DNA of 9,106 nucleotides from Microcaldota archaeon (lineage in GTDB: Archaea > Micrarchaeota > Micrarchaeia > Anstonellales > Bilamarchaeaceae), in contig JALWZW010000001.1 of NCBI GenBank assembly GCA_026992595.1, positions 1-9,106 of the forward strand. Reading direction: 5' to 3'. The position numbers and the translations under genes are program-made. Shown here piece by piece: positions 1-5,385 of this stretch. Under the pieces are notes generated by a model that saw only the letters and a list, made by a program, of their open reading frames with translations, was not told where the DNA came from and did no database searches. How positions within the stretch are numbered: position 1 is the stretch's first letter; each line of letters opens with the position of its first letter.

Positions 1-2
1 CC

Positions 3-506
3 TTTTTCCTATTCTCGCTGGCCGTCTTTTTCCTTTTTCTTGGCGCTACCAACTATTATTTTGCTCCTTTGGCAGCCCTTCTTGCAGGCATGGTTCTTAA
101 GAATTTTATGCCCTTGCGCATTAGAGCGCTGTTTGAGAAGGAAATTAAGGCGGTTGCTTATGGTTTTTTCGGACCGCTTTTTTTCTTTGCGGTGGGGTTA
201 GAAACAGATGTCTCTCTCCTCCTCTCTAATTTAATCGTTATTGTTTTATTCACTATTGGAATAAAAGCAACAAAGATAGGGGCTACATTCCTTTCCACCT
301 ATCGTGCTTTTGGCAAAAAGAATGCTCTCATGCTTGGTTTGCTCTTTAGCATTAAACTTACAACCAGTATGGTGATTTTGAAGATTTTTTATGATGGGGG
401 TGTTGTTGACAATACCCTTTTTAGTTTGTTGGTGGGTATGAAGGTGTGGTTTACCTTTTTTGTCCCCTTTGCGGTGGGGTGGATAAATGAGCATTTAAAT
501 ATTTAG
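3..506 (+). CDS. Cation:proton antiporter, CPA2/Kef type, C-terminal part (5' end outside window)
   Basis: The frame is open from base 3, so the gene begins upstream and only the last 167 residues are visible. They contain about five strongly hydrophobic segments and a stretch ending FFFAVGLETD. That resembles the conserved 'F(F)xxVGLxxD' segment of the Kef/NapA (CPA2, Na_H_Exchanger) family, including the preceding LAALLAGMVL helix. Such proteins sit in the cytoplasmic membrane and exchange Na+ or K+ for H+. The protein stops right after the last membrane segment, so it has no C-terminal TrkA-N/RCK regulatory domain. The internal TTG at 69 is not a credible start because homologous membrane sequence continues upstream of it. 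The stop codon TAG (504-506) directly abuts the next gene, which suggests co-transcription. The ion specificity cannot be read from this fragment. Confidence 0.85.
   Translation, partial: FFLFSLAVFFLFLGATNYYFAPLAALLAGMVLKNFMPLRIRALFEKEIKAVAYGFFGPLFFFAVGLETDVSLLLSNLIVIVLFTIGIKATKIGATFLSTYRAFGKKNALMLGLLFSIKLTTSMVILKIFYDGGVVDNTLFSLLVGMKVWFTFFVPFAVGWINEHLNI
494..501 (+). promoter_or_regulatory. Possible archaeal TATA box for the DsbA-like gene
   Basis: TTTAAATA overlaps the end of the antiporter gene. Its centre lies about 25 bases before the ATG at 522, the spacing expected if transcription began at that ATG as a leaderless mRNA. No Shine-Dalgarno sequence is visible before either candidate start (507 or 522), which agrees with leaderless or coupled translation. 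The box is AT-rich by nature and also encodes the antiporter C-terminus, so this is tentative. Confidence 0.3.
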
Positions 507-521
507 TTGAATATTTTTATC

Positions 522-1421
522 ATGCTTTTATGCTTAATAGCGCTCTTAGTATTTAGCGTCCTCTCTTTATTCTCTGCAAAATATAAAAAACTTGCAAAAG
601 AGGCGTGGAAATGCGCCTTTAACGCTGTTACTTTAAGGCCTTGTGATGCAAGCGCAGCCAATGCGCTTAGGGTTGAAGTGGTAAGTGCTTTGGCACCTAA
701 ATCCAAAACAGCAGCGCGCTTTGTGAACAAGCATTTTTTGGCGCTTTCATATATTTTAGTTTTCCTTACTTTTGCCTCTTTTGCCTATTCTGCTGTTAGC
801 ATATACAACTTCTATTTTTACGGAAATTGCGAGGGGCCTCAGGCAAAGGGCGCCTGCATTCTTAACGATATTACGGGAGATTATGGAAGATTTAAACCCC
901 CTGGCCAATTGACGCCGCCTGATAATTATGATGGGTTAAGTTTTGGCAACCCCTCTGCACCTATAAAGATTATTGAATTTGGCTGTTTTACCTGCCCTTA
1001 CACAAAGGAGGCGGAAGAATATGTGCGAAAGTTGAGAGGCAGGGAGGATGTTTTTTATGTTTTTAAACCTTTCCCTCTCTCCAACCATGAAAACAGTTTT
1101 CTAACCGCCCGCGCCGTTATGTGTGCCTCTTTGCAAGGAAAGGAATGGGAGTTGAGGGAGATTGTTTTCCGCAATCAGGAAGCATGCGGCGCCGCTACTC
1201 CCTCTTCCCTTCTCCGCCTTTATGCGCAGGAGGCGGGCTTGAATTTAACCCTTTATGATGAATGTATGGAAAAGAATCTTACAGGTCCTCTGGTTGCCAA
1301 ATATTTCAACGAAGGGTTGCGTGCGGGCGTGTATGCAACCCCCACCTTCTTTATAAACGGCAAACCTTATGTGGGACCGAAGGCGTTTGAAGAGTGGTAT
1401 AATGGAGAGTTTAAGGAGTGA
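522..1421 (+). CDS. Membrane-anchored DsbA-like thioredoxin-fold thiol:disulfide oxidoreductase
   Basis: Predicted to catalyse dithiol/disulfide exchange outside the cytoplasm, anchored in the membrane. Numbering from a TTG at 507, which directly follows the previous stop, a first hydrophobic segment covers residues 1-23 and a second about 77-100. The thioredoxin fold begins with 'FGNPSAPIKIIEFGCFTCPYT', with active-site cysteines C160 and C163 (CFTC). The cis-proline lies in YATPTFFINGKPYVG (T278-P279), typical of DsbA/Thioredoxin_4 proteins. Extra cysteines (C108, C117, C206, C227, C253) could form structural disulfides. I prefer the ATG at 522 because of the upstream TATA-like box; the alternative at 507 adds five residues. 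The 3' end overlaps the next gene by 20 bases. Family assignment is firm. Whether it oxidises, isomerises or reduces is not decidable here. Confidence 0.85.
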   Translation: MLLCLIALLVFSVLSLFSAKYKKLAKEAWKCAFNAVTLRPCDASAANALRVEVVSALAPKSKTAARFVNKHFLALSYILVFLTFASFAYSAVSIYNFYFYGNCEGPQAKGACILNDITGDYGRFKPPGQLTPPDNYDGLSFGNPSAPIKIIEFGCFTCPYTKEAEEYVRKLRGREDVFYVFKPFPLSNHENSFLTARAVMCASLQGKEWELREIVFRNQEACGAATPSSLLRLYAQEAGLNLTLYDECMEKNLTGPLVAKYFNEGLRAGVYATPTFFINGKPYVGPKAFEEWYNGEFKE

Positions 1422-2490
1422 TGTTGTTTATTTGGATAATGCATGCACCACCCTCAAGCCGCAAGATGTTATAGATGCAGTTGTAGAGTATTATAAAAGG
1501 CCTGCTTGCCATGGGAGAAGCGCGCATGCTCTGGCAAGAGAGGTTAATGAACGCGTGGAGGAGGCGCGGGAAAGGGTGGCGCGTTTTGTAAATGCTAAGC
1601 ACATAATTTGGACAAAGAATGCCACAGAGGCGCTTAACCTTGTTATAAACGGCTTTCCTTTTCGCAACAAAAAAGTGGTAACCACCATTTTGGAGCATCA
1701 CGCCGTCCTTCTTCCTTTGCTGAGAAGAAAGGATTTGGAAGTTAAAATCATTGAGCCCACATTGGAGGCGTGGGAGGGGGTGATTGATTCTTCGGTGGAC
1801 CTTGCGGTCACCTTTGCAGTAAACAACACCACCGGCCAGAAGCAGAATATAAAGGAGATTTATAAGTTATGTGAGGATAATGGGGTGAAGTTATGCGTGG
1901 ACGGAGCGCAGGCGGTCCCTCATTTAAAAACAGATTACCCCTATCATTACCTTTGCTTCTCTGCGCATAAAATGTGCGGTCCCACCGGCATAGGCGCGTT
2001 GGCCCTTTCTGAATTGGATTTAGAGCCGTTGGTGCTGGGCGGAGGGACGGTGAAGGAAGTTGCAATTGACCGCTACACCCTTCTTCCCCATGAAGCAAAA
2101 TATGAAGCAGGCATCCAGCATTATGCAGGCATATTTGGCTTTGCGGCTGCCTGCAAATTTTTAGAGCAGGTGGGAATGGAGCAGATTGCTGAAAAGGAGC
2201 GCTCTTTGAGAATGCTTATTGACAGGGCGCTTTCCGAATATATCACTTATGGAAAAGGCGAGGTGGCCACCGCTATTTTTAACCTTCCTAACGCTCCCTG
2301 CCATGAAGTGGCTTTAATGCTGGATAAAAAAGGGATTGCGGTAAGAAGCGGCTATTTCTGCGCCCAACCTGGGGTGATGTGGTTAGGGGCCAAAGAGGGG
2401 ACGGTGAGGGTGAGCGCTTACTTTTACAATAATGAAGAAGATATAAAGGTTTTAGGAGATGCTTTGGAGGAAATTGCGCTTCTCTATTGA
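1402..2490 (+). CDS. sufS: Cysteine desulfurase, SufS/CsdA (group II) type
   Basis: A PLP enzyme that takes sulfur from L-cysteine, giving alanine and an enzyme persulfide for Fe-S clusters or thio-modification. From the ATG at 1402 it has 362 residues. The N-terminus contains VVYLDNACTTLKPQ, the family's YLDNAxTT. EHHAVLLP supplies the PLP-stacking histidine (about H99), VDGAQAVPH the pyridine-binding aspartate (about D167), and SAHKMCGPTGIG the Schiff-base lysine (about K190). VRSGYFCAQP holds the persulfide cysteine (about C320) in the short RSGxxCAQP loop of SufS-like enzymes. The TVRVSAYFYN segment holds the carboxylate-binding Arg. It is shorter at the N-terminus than typical SufS (about 400 residues). 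An in-frame ATG at 1369 would add 11 residues unlike the family, so 1402 is chosen. No SufB/C/D or SufE gene is visible nearby. Confidence 0.92.
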   Translation: MESLRSDVVYLDNACTTLKPQDVIDAVVEYYKRPACHGRSAHALAREVNERVEEARERVARFVNAKHIIWTKNATEALNLVINGFPFRNKKVVTTILEHHAVLLPLLRRKDLEVKIIEPTLEAWEGVIDSSVDLAVTFAVNNTTGQKQNIKEIYKLCEDNGVKLCVDGAQAVPHLKTDYPYHYLCFSAHKMCGPTGIGALALSELDLEPLVLGGGTVKEVAIDRYTLLPHEAKYEAGIQHYAGIFGFAAACKFLEQVGMEQIAEKERSLRMLIDRALSEYITYGKGEVATAIFNLPNAPCHEVALMLDKKGIAVRSGYFCAQPGVMWLGAKEGTVRVSAYFYNNEEDIKVLGDALEEIALLY

Positions 2491-3383
2491 TTTAGGGCTT
2501 TCTCCACCTCTTTTATCAAATTCTTTTTGGCTTCTTCGGTAGAGGCGCCTATGTGCGGGGTGATTATAAACTTAGGGTGGTTGATGAGCTTTAGCGTTGT
2601 TTCAGAAGGTTTTTTACCGAGCCAAAGGGCTGCTTCGCCCTCCACCACATCGCTTGCCACGAATAGAAACTTGTCTATTTTTTCCAACAGCGCCCTCCCT
2701 TCTATCAACTCCCCTCTGCTAATATTCACAATGGCCGCGCCCCTTTTCATCTTCCCTAACCTCTCTTTGTTAAAAAAATGGTGGGTGGCGCGCGTGTGGG
2801 GGAGCGCTATAAAGGCAAGGTCGCATTTAAGCGCTTTCTCTAAATCCACATATTTTACCCCTTTCTCTATTAACTCCTTTTTAGGGGTGCGCGAAAATGC
2901 AAGCACTGTTGCTCCTAAGCAGAGCAGTTTTTTTGCTATCTTGCCCCCAATATTCCCGGTCCCAAAAACTGCGCATCTCTGCCCTCTCAGTTCGCGCCCT
3001 TCTGCGCTTAGATGAAAACCATATTCAAGGTTTTTTGCTTTTCGCACCATTGCAGGTATGTTCCGCAGGCCGCAGAGGGCGAGCGCGATTGCCAATTCTG
3101 CAACTGCGTTTGCAGAATAGGTGGGGCAGTTGCACACCTCTATATTGCGCTTTTTACACTCTTCCACATCTATGTGGTCTATCCCTGTACTCGCCGTTAT
3201 TATCTTCTTAAGGCGAGGCATTTTTGCAAGCACCTCTTTTGTCACCCTGCTTTCTATTGAAATCACCACTGTTTCTGCGTTCTTTTTGGCGTTTTTTGCA
3301 GTGAGCGGTGCTTTTATGTTCTTTCCGCCGTATTTTTCAACAACCTTCTGAAGCGCCTTGGAGAGGCCATAGCCAATAAGCAT
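2484..3383 (-). CDS. D-isomer-specific 2-hydroxyacid dehydrogenase (phosphoglycerate dehydrogenase-like)
   Basis: An NAD(P)-dependent oxidoreductase of 299 residues that interconverts 2-keto acids and D-2-hydroxy acids. The substrate-domain signature ITASTGIDHIDVEECKKRNI is at 62-81. The nucleotide-binding glycine motif FGTGNIGGKIAKKL begins at 140. The catalytic arginine is in VNISRGELIEGRAL (R223), the acid/base glutamate is probably in DVVEGE (245-250), and the catalytic histidine is in TPHIGAS (H277). There is no C-terminal ACT domain, so it is the short form. SerA-type 3-phosphoglycerate dehydrogenase, glyoxylate or hydroxypyruvate reductase activity are all possible. The start at 3383 has a purine-rich GGAAGATGG sequence close upstream. 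It converges on the cysteine desulfurase, sharing 7 bases (2484-2490), and lies 124 bases downstream of the AlbA_2 gene on the same strand. Confidence 0.87.
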   Translation of the reverse strand: MLIGYGLSKALQKVVEKYGGKNIKAPLTAKNAKKNAETVVISIESRVTKEVLAKMPRLKKIITASTGIDHIDVEECKKRNIEVCNCPTYSANAVAELAIALALCGLRNIPAMVRKAKNLEYGFHLSAEGRELRGQRCAVFGTGNIGGKIAKKLLCLGATVLAFSRTPKKELIEKGVKYVDLEKALKCDLAFIALPHTRATHHFFNKERLGKMKRGAAIVNISRGELIEGRALLEKIDKFLFVASDVVEGEAALWLGKKPSETTLKLINHPKFIITPHIGASTEEAKKNLIKEVEKALNQ

Positions 3384-3400
3384 GTTTTTTCCATCTTCCT

Positions 3401-3415
3401 TTATTTTTTTATTTC
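3401..3415 (-). promoter_or_regulatory. Possible TATA region of the 2-hydroxyacid dehydrogenase gene
   Basis: On the minus strand this reads as a nearly pure A/T stretch (AAATAAAAAAATAAA), centred about 25 bases before the ATG at 3383. That is the archaeal TATA position for a very short or absent leader. It lies between the gene and the 71-base repeat at 3439-3509, so the repeat occupies the upstream/BRE-side position. Low sequence specificity keeps confidence low. Confidence 0.35.
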
Positions 3416-3438
3416 TTCCTCTTCTTCTCTCCTTTTTT

Positions 3439-3509
3439 GTGCCATTCTACGCGCCACTTTTCCGCTTTACCGCGCCATTTTTACGCGCCATTTTTTGGCG
3501 CGCTAACTC
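3439..3509. repeat. 71-base perfect direct repeat, copy 1
   Basis: Compared base by base, 3439-3509 is identical to 4806-4876 and in the same orientation (offset 1,367). The identity breaks at 3438 (T versus C) and 3510 (A versus G). The copy contains CGCGCCA boxes at 3450-3456, 3471-3477 and 3484-3490, and one inverted box TGGCGCG at 3496-3502. It overlaps the last two bases of the stop codon of the AlbA_2 gene, so the coding region ends at the repeat boundary. It lies 55 bases upstream of the 2-hydroxyacid dehydrogenase start. It could be a recombination or attachment site, an operator array or a dispersed intergenic repeat. Confidence 0.97.
3484..3502. other. 7-bp hairpin within repeat copy 1
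   Basis: CGCGCCA (3484-3490) and TGGCGCG (3496-3502) are perfect inverted copies separated by five Ts. The structure lies six bases outside the stop codon of the minus-strand AlbA_2 gene. No U-tract follows the stem on either strand, so it does not look like an intrinsic terminator. An RNA 3'-end stem or a DNA-binding or recombination site fits as well. Confidence 0.75.
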
Positions 3510-4773
3510 ACTCCTCCTTGATTTTATAAATCACCCATCTTCCTTTTCCCTCTCGTTTAACTACCCCCCTTTCAATCAACCTCTTTATTATTCTTTGCAC
3601 TGTTCTTTTAGCAATGCCGCTCTTTTGAGAGATTTCTGTGACATTTCTTGCCCCTCTCCTTATTGCGCCATAAACCTTCATCTCCTGCCCGCTGAGGAGA
3701 AGGGAAGGCCATAAAAATACCACTTCTGTAAAATAGGGCTTGGAATGAATGAGAACGCTCCACCCCGCTTCTTTTACATCTTCTTTTATAAGCGGTATCC
3801 CTATGCCTAACTTTTCCATATATCTCTTTCTGAGCATATATTCGCATAAGATGGGGTTGCGCGGTTTGTGTATAGGGTTTTCAACAGACACGCCAGGAGG
3901 GAAGGCGCCTGGATTTGTGATTTTCACGCTTTTTTCCTCAGGGTTTATCTCTATTTTTATGGGCGCGGTTGAGAGGTAGTTTCTGTGAATAAGCGCGTTT
4001 ACCACTGCTTCCTTAACCGCTTTTTTTGGATAGGAAAGGATGTGCTTTTTTTCGCTTAAATAGAGAAGGGCCGGAAGGTGTGTTTCCAATATTTCAAGGG
4101 CGGCGAGGAGCTGTTTTTCTATATCTCCTTTAATGGTTTTTCTTAAGCCCCCCTCTTTTTTAATCACTACCTCTATATATGCGCCTGGGATGTAAAATTC
4201 TGGGTGGCGGGAGAAAAGAAGGACTCCTGCATAGGTGCTTTTTCCATCCTTTACCAACCCCAATTTTTCCAAACTTTTGCGGTTTGGGGGGAGTCCTAAG
4301 GAAGAGGCATAGCGGTAGGCCTTTTCTATATCCATCTCCTCTATCCCCGCTTCTAAAGGCAGTTTATCTACATCCACCACCGCCCCTTCTACTGCCTTTT
4401 CTATAATTTCGCGAGAGGACAACGGCCTGTTTCTTGAACCCACTCTTATATAGGCAATTCCTCTGCTGGTGTGGAGGGTGTGGGAAGCGCTTACTTCCAG
4501 CGCCAATATCTTTTTATCTCCTAAATAAACTTCCTCTGCCTTTATTTTTGGGTAGGGGTCTATAGAAGAAATATAATCATAAACCTTTCTTATATCCTCT
4601 TCGCTTACTCCTACAATTTCTCCCTGGTCCCCTACCCCTACTAGCACCATTCCTCCGTTGGTGTTTGCAAATGCTGCTATATCATCTGTTATATTGGGAG
4701 TTGCCCTCTTTTTAAATTCCACCTGCAGGCCCTCCCCTCTCTTAATCGCCTCCACTATTTTTTGAATATCCAT
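3508..4773 (-). CDS. AlbA_2 (Schlafen-AlbA) / GHKL-ATPase-like / winged-helix protein
   Basis: A 421-residue protein with three recognisable parts. Residues about 12-125 are an AlbA_2 (divergent AAA-4, Schlafen-AlbA) domain: GEGLQVEFKK, then DDIAAFANTNGGMVLVGVGD and YIRVGSRN. Residues about 230-355 resemble the HATPase_c_4 module of 'RecG-like' transcriptional regulators, with an N-box-like EAVVNALIHRNY (255-266) and KITNPGAFPPG. Residues 365-421 form a winged helix (VTEISQKSGIAKRTVQRIIKRLIERGVV). Proteins of this plan are usually annotated as putative transcriptional regulators or helicase-related; biochemical roles are poorly defined. The ATG at 4773 is chosen because GGGAG lies 8 bases upstream. 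Longer starts at 4812 (ATG) and 4824 (GTG) would translate part of the flanking repeat (MARRMARF). The gene lies precisely between two 71-base direct repeats. Confidence 0.85.
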   Translation of the reverse strand: MDIQKIVEAIKRGEGLQVEFKKRATPNITDDIAAFANTNGGMVLVGVGDQGEIVGVSEEDIRKVYDYISSIDPYPKIKAEEVYLGDKKILALEVSASHTLHTSRGIAYIRVGSRNRPLSSREIIEKAVEGAVVDVDKLPLEAGIEEMDIEKAYRYASSLGLPPNRKSLEKLGLVKDGKSTYAGVLLFSRHPEFYIPGAYIEVVIKKEGGLRKTIKGDIEKQLLAALEILETHLPALLYLSEKKHILSYPKKAVKEAVVNALIHRNYLSTAPIKIEINPEEKSVKITNPGAFPPGVSVENPIHKPRNPILCEYMLRKRYMEKLGIGIPLIKEDVKEAGWSVLIHSKPYFTEVVFLWPSLLLSGQEMKVYGAIRRGARNVTEISQKSGIAKRTVQRIIKRLIERGVVKREGKGRWVIYKIKEE

Positions 4774-4781
4774 ATTATTTT

Positions 4782-4786
4782 CTCCC
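4782..4786 (-). promoter_or_regulatory. Shine-Dalgarno that favours the 4773 start of the AlbA_2 gene
   Basis: On the minus strand, GGGAG precedes the ATG at 4773 with eight intervening bases. No comparable sequence precedes the in-frame starts at 4812 or 4824. This supports a protein that begins MDIQKIVEAI rather than one extended into the repeat. Confidence 0.5.
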
Positions 4787-4795
4787 GCACCAAAC

Positions 4796-4803
4796 TTTTT
4801 AAA
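4796..4803 (-). promoter_or_regulatory. Possible TATA box of the AlbA_2 gene
   Basis: TTTAAAAA on the minus strand is centred about 27 bases before the ATG at 4773. It directly abuts repeat copy 2, which starts at 4806, so the repeat's CGCGCCA boxes lie immediately upstream of the promoter. If transcription starts about 25 bases downstream, the mRNA would be nearly leaderless and the Shine-Dalgarno at 4782-4786 would lie outside it. At least one of these two assignments may therefore be wrong. Confidence 0.4.
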
Positions 4804-4805
4804 TC

Positions 4806-4876
4806 GTGCCATTCTACGCGCCACTTTTCCGCTTTACCGCGCCATTTTTACGCGCCATTTTTTGGCGCGCTAACTC
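4806..4876. repeat. 71-base perfect direct repeat, copy 2
   Basis: Identical to 3439-3509 over all 71 bases and in the same orientation. CGCGCCA boxes are at 4817-4823, 4838-4844 and 4851-4857, and the inverted box is at 4863-4869. It sits just upstream of the AlbA_2 gene and 72 bases before the ATG of the divergent small membrane-protein gene. Repeats plus gene span 3439-4876 (1,438 bases). Recombination between the copies would remove 1,367 bases containing the whole AlbA_2 gene and leave one repeat. Confidence 0.97.
4851..4869. other. 7-bp hairpin within repeat copy 2
   Basis: CGCGCCA (4851-4857) and TGGCGCG (4863-4869) pair perfectly around a five-T loop, the same structure as in copy 1. 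Here it lies in the divergent intergenic region between the AlbA_2 gene and the small-protein gene. A terminator role for a following gene is therefore unlikely. Confidence 0.75.
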
Positions 4877-4916
4877 GCTCTGAATAGCGCCTTTGTAGCG
4901 GCCTTGTTTAGAGCGC

Positions 4917-4923
4917 TTTTTTA
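4917..4923 (+). promoter_or_regulatory. T6A TATA-like box of the first small membrane-protein gene
   Basis: Six Ts and an A begin exactly 32 bases before the ATG at 4949. The same TTTTTTA box stands exactly 32 bases before the ATG of the paralogous next gene (5354-5360). That spacing suits a leaderless archaeal transcript starting at the ATG. The very AT-rich stretch at 4937-4948 would then be a promoter-proximal element. Alternatively that stretch is itself the TATA box, in which case the ATG at 4949 could not be used. Confidence 0.45.
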
Positions 4924-4948
4924 TTCCCTTCTTTGCATAATATATTTA

Positions 4949-5332
4949 ATGCGGTTGAGAAGGAGGAAAATAAGCGGGATAAGAAGGAGAGGCAAAGGCG
5001 CGTGGAAAGCGGCAGACCTCTTGCCGCCTCTTGCCATTATAGGAGCGGGCGCGCTGCTTGCTGCCTTGCCTTGGATAGGCGATGAGAAACTTTGTATAAG
5101 GGAAAAAGAGGAGCGGTTGTGTGTGGCTTATGATGAAGTGAGAGAGGGCGAAGGTGGGAGGAGGGAGTATGTGCGCGATGGTGAAATGGTAGGTTGGAAA
5201 AAAGGGGCGCGCCTCTGTATAAAAACGAGCGACGGGCGGGATTTTATTTGCAAGGAAAGGCAGGGAGGAGGGGGCGATGTGCTCATCGTTCCTTCTGCTA
5301 AGGGCGCACCGCGTGTTTTCATTCTTCCTTAA
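4949..5332 (+). CDS. Unrecognised single-pass membrane protein with two cysteine hairpins
   Basis: I do not recognise this 127-residue protein. It has a strongly basic N-terminus (MRLRRRKISGIRRRGKG), one membrane segment (about 24-44, LLPPLAIIGAGALLAALPWIG) and a C-terminal domain of about 80 residues. The positive-inside rule places that domain outside the cytoplasm. It carries four cysteines in two similar stretches: LCIREKEERLC (C49, C58) and LCIKTSDGRDFIC (C90, C101). These look like an internal repeat of short beta-hairpins that could each be closed by a disulfide. The next gene encodes a likely paralogue. A TTG at 4904 would add 15 residues but runs through the presumed promoter, so the ATG at 4949 is preferred. 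It is divergent from the AlbA_2 gene. Confidence 0.7.
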   Translation: MRLRRRKISGIRRRGKGAWKAADLLPPLAIIGAGALLAALPWIGDEKLCIREKEERLCVAYDEVREGEGGRREYVRDGEMVGWKKGARLCIKTSDGRDFICKERQGGGGDVLIVPSAKGAPRVFILP

Positions 5333-5339
5333 CTTTTTT
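5333..5339 (+). terminator. Possible U-tract terminator after the first small-protein gene
   Basis: CTTTTTT directly follows the stop codon. Archaeal termination often occurs at T-runs without a hairpin, and a new promoter-like box for the next gene follows at 5354. Such T-runs are common in intergenic DNA, so support is weak. Confidence 0.3.
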
Positions 5340-5353
5340 GTGGTTAAGGTTAA

Positions 5354-5360
5354 TTTTTTA
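5354..5360 (+). promoter_or_regulatory. T6A TATA-like box of the second small membrane-protein gene
   Basis: TTTTTTA begins 32 bases before the ATG at 5386, the same sequence and distance as in the preceding paralogous gene. An AT-rich segment (about 5376-5385) fills the space just before the ATG. No Shine-Dalgarno is visible. This fits leaderless transcription from an own promoter rather than read-through from 4949-5332. Confidence 0.45.
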
Positions 5361-5385
5361 TGTTTTTAGCAATACTCTTTTATTT

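Noticed and set aside
2527..3211. Plus-strand open frames opposite the 2-hydroxyacid dehydrogenase
   Set aside because: The minus strand encodes all dehydrogenase motifs; the plus-strand translations have no recognisable domain and lie in its shadow.
3484..3502. Hairpin as an intrinsic terminator for the AlbA_2 gene
   Set aside because: No U-tract follows the stem in the minus-strand direction, and the same hairpin also sits upstream of the gene in copy 2.
3439..3509. CRISPR repeat
   Set aside because: Only two copies 1.37 kb apart with a gene between them; no regular spacers.
3382..3714. Plus-strand 110-residue open frame across repeat copy 1
   Set aside because: It is Phe/Leu/Ser-rich, arises from the polypyrimidine tract, and runs antisense into the AlbA_2 gene; no start signal or homology is visible.
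3439..4876. Insertion sequence or classic integrated element
   Set aside because: No transposase, integrase, terminal inverted repeats or tRNA target is present; the flanking repeats are direct and 71 bases long.
4904..4948. N-terminal extension of the first small protein from a TTG
   Set aside because: It would translate the promoter-like T6A box; the equivalent extension in the paralogue (5338-5385) has the same problem.
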